From Hexactinellida sp. DTS-2022 (lineage: Eukaryota > Porifera > Hexactinellida), in contig JAPNXP010000001.1 of NCBI GenBank assembly GCA_028753945.1, positions 15,180,501 through 15,244,500 of the forward strand: DNA of 64,000 nt. The letters are read 5' to 3'. Both the position numbers and the translations under genes were made by a program. The notes below the pieces were generated by a model. That model had not been told where the DNA came from. It saw only the letters and a program-made list of their open reading frames with translations, and did no database searches. This document shows positions 59,681 through 64,000 of the stretch, one piece after another; the stretch's first letter is position 1, and each line of letters begins with the position of its first letter.

Positions 59681-59984
59681 TAATATTGTCGGCAAATGGG
59701 GAGAGGAAATCACATAATAAATGGAATTTGAAGCAATTGGGGAAACAACAAAAATAATTGAATTGTAAAACGATAAATAAAAATTTATATTAATTTTAAA
59801 ATCAAATAAACACGAAGCAGGACAGTAACGTTTGAAGAAAGAAGAAAAAGCAAAGAAAACAATACAGCTACAGAGTAGTATATAAATAATGAATTAATCT
59901 AAAGAGTGCAAGTGTGGAATATTTAATTAAAATAAAATAAATACAAACAAAGGAATAGGACAAACTGAGAAAATATGTAATTCG
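59681..59984 (+). pseudogene. Gene-tail spacer S9 (3' part only)
   Basis: Starts GGATAATATTGTCGGCAAATG and retains only the distal ~300 bp of the spacer. Near-identical to S10 (60,634-60,937) and S11 (61,188-61,489), which form a second higher-order series in the right arm. Confidence 0.65.
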
Positions 59985-60633
59985 GGACAGGACGAAAGGG
60001 TACGGGACGAATGGACAAGAACGGGACGAATGGACTTGAACGGGACGTATGGACTTGAACGGGACGAATGGAGCTGAACGGGACGAATGGACCTGAACGG
60101 GACGAATGGACCTGAACGGGACGAATGGACATGAACGGGACGAATGGACCTGAACGGGACGAATGGACCTGAACTGGACGAATGGACCTGAACGGGACGA
60201 ATGGACATGAACGGGACGAATGGACCTGAACGGGACGAATGGAACAGAACGGGAAGAATGGACGTGAACGGGACGAATGGACCTGAACGGGACGAATGGA
60301 CTTGAACGGGACGAATGGACATGAACGGGACGAATGGACCTGAATAGGACGAATGGAAATGAACAGGACGAATGGACCTAAACGGGACGAATGGACATGA
60401 ACGGGACGAATGGACCTGAACGGGAAGAATGGACTTGAACGGGACGAATGGACGTGAACGGGACGAATGGAAATGAACAGGACGAATGGACCTAAACGGG
60501 ACGAATGGACCTGAACGGGACGAATGGACAAGAACGGGACGAATGGAAATGAACAGGACGAATGGACCTAAACGGGACGAATGGACCTGAACGGGACGAA
60601 TGGACCTAAACGGGACGAATGGACTTGATGGGA
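59985..60633. repeat. 19-bp minisatellite array M9
   Basis: About 34 units with mixed CCTGAACG, CATGAACG and AAATGAACA variants. Long minus-strand open frames here (up to ~200 codons of PFVPFRSIRPVQVHSS type) are repeat translations. Confidence 0.9.
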
Positions 60634-60937
60634 TAATATTGTCGGCAAATGGGGAGAGGAAATCACATAATAAATGGAATTTGAAGCAATTGGGGAAACA
60701 ACAAAAATAATTGAATTATAAAAAGATAAATAAAAATTTATATTAATTTTAAAATCAAATAAACACGAAGCAGGACAGTAACGTTTGAAGAAAGAAGAAA
60801 AAGCAAAGAAAACAATACAGCTACAGAGTAGTATATAAATAATGAATTAATCTAAAGAGTGCAAGTGTGGAATATTTAATTAAAATCAAATAAATACAAA
60901 CAAAGGAATAGGACAAACTGAGAAAATAAGTAATTCG
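60634..60937 (+). pseudogene. Gene-tail spacer S10
   Basis: Second copy of the S9-type short spacer, 953 bp downstream of S9. Confidence 0.65.
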
Positions 60938-61187
60938 GGACAGGACGAATGGGTACGGGACGAATGGACCTGAACGGGAAGAATGGACGTGAACAGGACG
61001 AATGGACGTGAACGGGACGAATGGAAATGAACAGGACGAATGGACCTAAACGGTTCGAATGGACCTGAACGGGACGAATGGACAAGAACGGGACGAATGG
61101 AAATGAACAGGACGAATGGACCTAAACGGGACGAATGGACCTGAACGGGACGAATGGACCTAAACGGGACGAATGGACTTGATGGGA
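60938..61187. repeat. 19-bp minisatellite array M10
   Basis: About 13 units; the right end equals that of M9. Confidence 0.9.
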
Positions 61188-61489
61188 TAATATTGTCGGC
61201 AAATGGGGAGAGGAAATCACATAATAAATGGAATTTGAAGCAATTGGGGAAACAACAAAAATAATTGAATTATAAAAAGATAAATAAAAATTTATATTAA
61301 TTTTAAAATCAAATAAACACGAAGCAGGACAGTAACGTTTGAAGAAAGAAGAAAAAGCAAAGAAAACAATACAGCTACAGAGTAGTATATAAATAATGAA
61401 TTAATCTAAAGAGTGCAAGTGTAAAATATTTAATTAAAATAAAATAAATACAAACAAAGGAATAGGACAAACTGAGAAAATATGTAATT
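61188..61489 (+). pseudogene. Gene-tail spacer S11
   Basis: Third short spacer, 554 bp after S10. Confidence 0.65.
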
Positions 61490-62092
61490 CGGGACAGGAC
61501 GAAAGGGTACGGGACGAATGGGAACGGGACGAATGGACCTGAACGGAACGAATGGACCTGAACGGGACGAATGGACCTGAATGGGACGAATGGACCTGAA
61601 TGGGACGAATGGACGTGAAAGGGACGAATGGACCTGAACGGGACGAATGGATCTGAACGGGAAGAATGGACGTGAAAGGGACGAATGGACCTGAAAGGGA
61701 CGAATGGATATAAAGGGGACGAATGGACCTAAACAGGACGAATGTACCTAAACAGGACGAATGGACTTGAACGGGACGAATGGACCTGAACGGGACGAAT
61801 GGACCTAAACGGGACGAATGGACATGAACGGGACGAATGGACCTGAACGGGACGAATGGACTTAATGGGATATCTAGACATTAACGGGATTAGTGGACTT
61901 AATGGGATAACTAGACTTGAACGGGAATATTGGAATTTACGGAATTTGTGGACTTAATTGGATTCGTGTCTTTGAACGGTTCAACGGGATAATAATTAAT
62001 GGGATGAATGGACTTAATTAACGGGACCAATGGACTTAATGGGATGTATGGACTTAATTAACGGCCCAATGGATTTATTGGGATTAATGGAC
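61490..62092. repeat. 19-bp minisatellite array M11, decaying toward the right TIR
   Basis: Good 19-bp units to about 61,860. Increasingly degenerate GGACTTAATGGGAT-type units follow up to the TIR, mirroring the degenerate start at 29,290-29,390. Confidence 0.85.
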
Positions 62093-62252
62093 TTCATGTT
62101 TTACAATTTTTCTTTGAAACAGTTCATTTAGTTTCTATTTGCCAATTTCATTTTCTCTAAATTTAGAAAATCATTTTTCTTTAATTATTGAACATGCTCA
62201 GTTTAATCAAATCTCAAAGCACTTTTTTTTTTGAATTATCCCGTTCATGCTT
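62093..62252 (-). repeat. Right terminal inverted repeat of the giant element
   Basis: Reverse complement of 29,078-29,270, ending CCGTTCATGCTT. A T-rich run near 62,223 replaces the AAAAATAAA of the left arm. Confidence 0.8.
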
Positions 62253-62273
62253 TATAGTAGTATAGTCGGCACA

Positions 62274-62311
<38 letters not shown>

Positions 62312-62500
62312 CAAAGCACTAAGACCAATACTGGGCCACTATACTATAGTATAGTCGGCACAGTAATAATAATAATATACCAAAGCACTAAGACCAATAC
62401 TGGGCCACTATACTATAGTATAGTCGGCACAGTAATAATAAAGGCAGTGAGATTAGAACTGGGCCACTATACTATAGTATAGTCGGCACAGTAATAATAT
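62253..62500. repeat. Palindromic tandem block with (AAT)n, right junction
   Basis: Resumes the interrupted palindrome unit (TAGTATAGTCGGCACAG). A perfect AAT microsatellite lies at about 62,273-62,310, followed by three full palindromic units in reverse orientation, with the flank types CCAAAGCACTAAGACC and AAGGCAGTGAGATTAG. Confidence 0.85.
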
Positions 62501-62502
62501 AA

Positions 62503-64000
62503 AATCCAAAATTGCAGCCTGTGCCTACGCATGTTCCTTTGGTGGCACTATATTTTGGTGGTGGTTTATTGATAGTGCCGCCAAAGGAACATGCTGTCGG
62601 CACAGGCCGCAATTTTGGATCTTTTTTTTCGCCATGTCATCATCACTATGAAGGTGTTAAATTATTTCAAAAAGGTGTTTCGGAAGGCAACGACCCTTAG
62701 AGTGTTGGAAGTTTCCATTTAGCCTACTTAATTTTAGAGATATTCAAGTTTGAGTAGAATATAATAGCTGATGACTCAGCATTTTTTATGTGAGTGTTGG
62801 GTCATTACCCAACATCAACTAACCTATTTTAAATATCGAATTAGCAAAATTGTAAAAACACATTTTTTTAACGATGTCATCATCACCTCAAGGTGTCAAG
62901 ATCCACTTGTATAGGTGGCACGTGCCATAAGGACCAATTGATAAATTGAAAGTTTGTTTCTATCTTCTATAGTCTCTGAGATTTATGATATTTAATTAAT
63001 TAGTATAAATAATTATTAATATTATTTATAATTTAACACCAATTTCAATGTCAACTTATATTTATAAAGTTTGATTATTTTGTCATAAATAATTTATTAA
63101 TTTATTTGGCTATCAAATTTCAATTCCGCACACTCGATAACGCCTAATATACAAATTGGGAGCATCTACGTATATAAGTCATATACTGACTTAATTAATT
63201 ATAATTAATTACGTCAGTATATTAACAGTGCAAGAGTATTCTTGCAGAAGTAAATATAATCACATAATCTGTCGTTGTTATTGAAATCTATAATCTTAGT
63301 TTTCAATTGGAAAATAGAAGCCTACTCGATCTCACAAGTTGAATCAATATAATAATCACAAGTTGAAACAATAGAATTAGATTTAACACTTTCAACTGAA
63401 CTGAAGTGTTAGTAAACAAAGGAAATTTCCAACTCAATTGTGGAACAAACGAAGCCCAATTTAAAAATTCGTGCACTGTGAAAAGGTGTAGAATTTAATT
63501 CTCTATCGAATGCATATAAATTTAATATTCGCGGATATTTATTGTTCTTTTTCTAATATTAAACAGGTGCAAAAATGTGGCCAAATAAATGTGATAAAAA
63601 AACGTGACCCCAGGTGCACATCTGTAACCCATGAGACACATATCCTGAAAATTTGGGCTCTTAGTTAATAAAACTCTGTTCTGTGGAGAGGATACGGAAG
63701 GAAAATAATAATAACCAAGGCACTAAGACCAATACTGGGCCACTATACTATAGTATAGTCGGCACAGTAATAAAAATCCAAAATTGCAGCCTGTGCCGAC
63801 GCATGTTCCTTTGGTGGCACTATATCTTGTTGGTGGTTTATTGATAGTGCCTCCAAAGGAGCATGCTGTCAGCACTGGCTGCAATTTTGGATTTTTTTTC
63901 GCCATGTCATCATCACTATGAAGGTGTTAAAATATTTCAAAAAGGTGTTATAGAAGGCATTGACCCTTAGAGTGGTGGAAGTTTCCATTTAGCTCACTTA
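62503..64000. repeat. Array units on the right side of the giant element
   Basis: Foldbacks at 62,503-62,620 and 63,775-63,890, a variant C end at 63,600-63,700 and one palindromic unit at 63,726-63,770. Related to 25,400-29,040, so the same array continues beyond the 33-kb block. The window ends inside a unit. Confidence 0.8.

Larger units (their letters stand above)
29078..62252. mobile_element. Candidate giant TIR element (~33 kb)
   Basis: Inverted repeats bound this block: 29,078-29,270 on the left and the reverse complement of 62,093-62,252 on the right. Both start AAGCATGAACGG and are roughly 90% identical by eye outside two small left-arm insertions. The foldback family that fills both flanks is absent inside. 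The left junction ends in the middle of an 18-bp palindrome unit and the right junction resumes it, with TAGTA present on both sides (29,073-29,077 and 62,258-62,262). An uninterrupted paralogous site lies at 63,726-63,770. No known transposase superfamily is recognised inside, so autonomy and class are unknown. Nested or tandem duplications built by other processes remain an alternative. Confidence 0.6.

Noticed and set aside
59923..60531. Long minus-strand frames of PFVPFRSIRPVQVHSS type (up to ~200 codons)
   Set aside because: They are translations of the 19-bp minisatellite, which has no minus-strand stop in any frame. The same peptide appears in every array.
29078..62252. Assignment of the 33-kb block to Maverick/Polinton, Starship or piggyBac-type giant elements
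   Set aside because: No DNA polymerase B, retroviral-type integrase, capsid, DUF3435 or DDE transposase was seen. TIR tip and duplication length do not match the 6-bp Polinton pattern.

Overview
This window is nuclear DNA of a eukaryote, very probably an animal. It is AT-rich, carries spliceosomal introns of about 58-181 bp, C2H2-type zinc fingers and a Helitron with a C-terminal OTU domain, and it has no bacterial gene organisation. I cannot place the phylum from sequence alone. Almost the whole window is repetitive, and the plausible protein-coding content is one Helitron, two damaged copies of a zinc-finger gene and one small candidate gene.

Layout. (1) 1-29,070 and 62,260-64,000 are a mosaic array of related ~1.2-1.5 kb units. 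Most units carry a ~110-bp foldback (26 copies). Some carry short tandem blocks built on the 18-bp perfect palindrome ACTATACTATAGTATAGT. Parts are almost perfectly tandem (1,271-bp units) or recently duplicated (copies 6,857 bp apart). (2) 29,078-62,252 interrupts this array. The block is bounded by terminal inverted repeats of about 160-190 bp and sits inside one copy of the 18-bp palindrome. I read it as a single ~33-kb insertion, possibly an undescribed giant TIR element. Just inside both TIRs lie long arrays of a 19-bp minisatellite, consensus GGACGAATGGACCTGAACG. The TIR tip carries the same TGAACGG core.

Inside the 33-kb block, minisatellite arrays alternate with a ~744-bp spacer. The spacer matches the 3' part (intron acceptor plus exon 3) of the zinc-finger gene that lies intact in order at 40,321-42,660, so a gene tail has been captured and amplified with the minisatellite, partly as a 4,024-bp higher-order repeat. 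The zinc-finger gene is present twice, in a duplication offset by 6,628 bp. Copy 1 has a nonsense codon in its first zinc finger. Copy 2 has an intact finger but its second coding exon is cut by a Helitron whose 5' end I place at 47,920. Each copy has a divergent inverted duplicate of its promoter joined to a truncated exon on the other strand.

The Helitron (about 47,920 to beyond 54,779) encodes a Rep nuclease, a PIF1-like helicase and an OTU-like protease. It is broken by a 5-bp tandem duplication (TTTAC twice at 50,845-50,854). Downstream are a 250-bp tandem pair, an 85-bp satellite with a 369-bp higher-order repeat, a small candidate multi-exon gene (57,766-58,173) and a chain of four GC-rich mini-hairpins (58,526-58,598) that looks foreign to its AT-rich surroundings. 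No rRNA, confident tRNA or CRISPR is visible. Alignments were done by eye, so identities are estimates.
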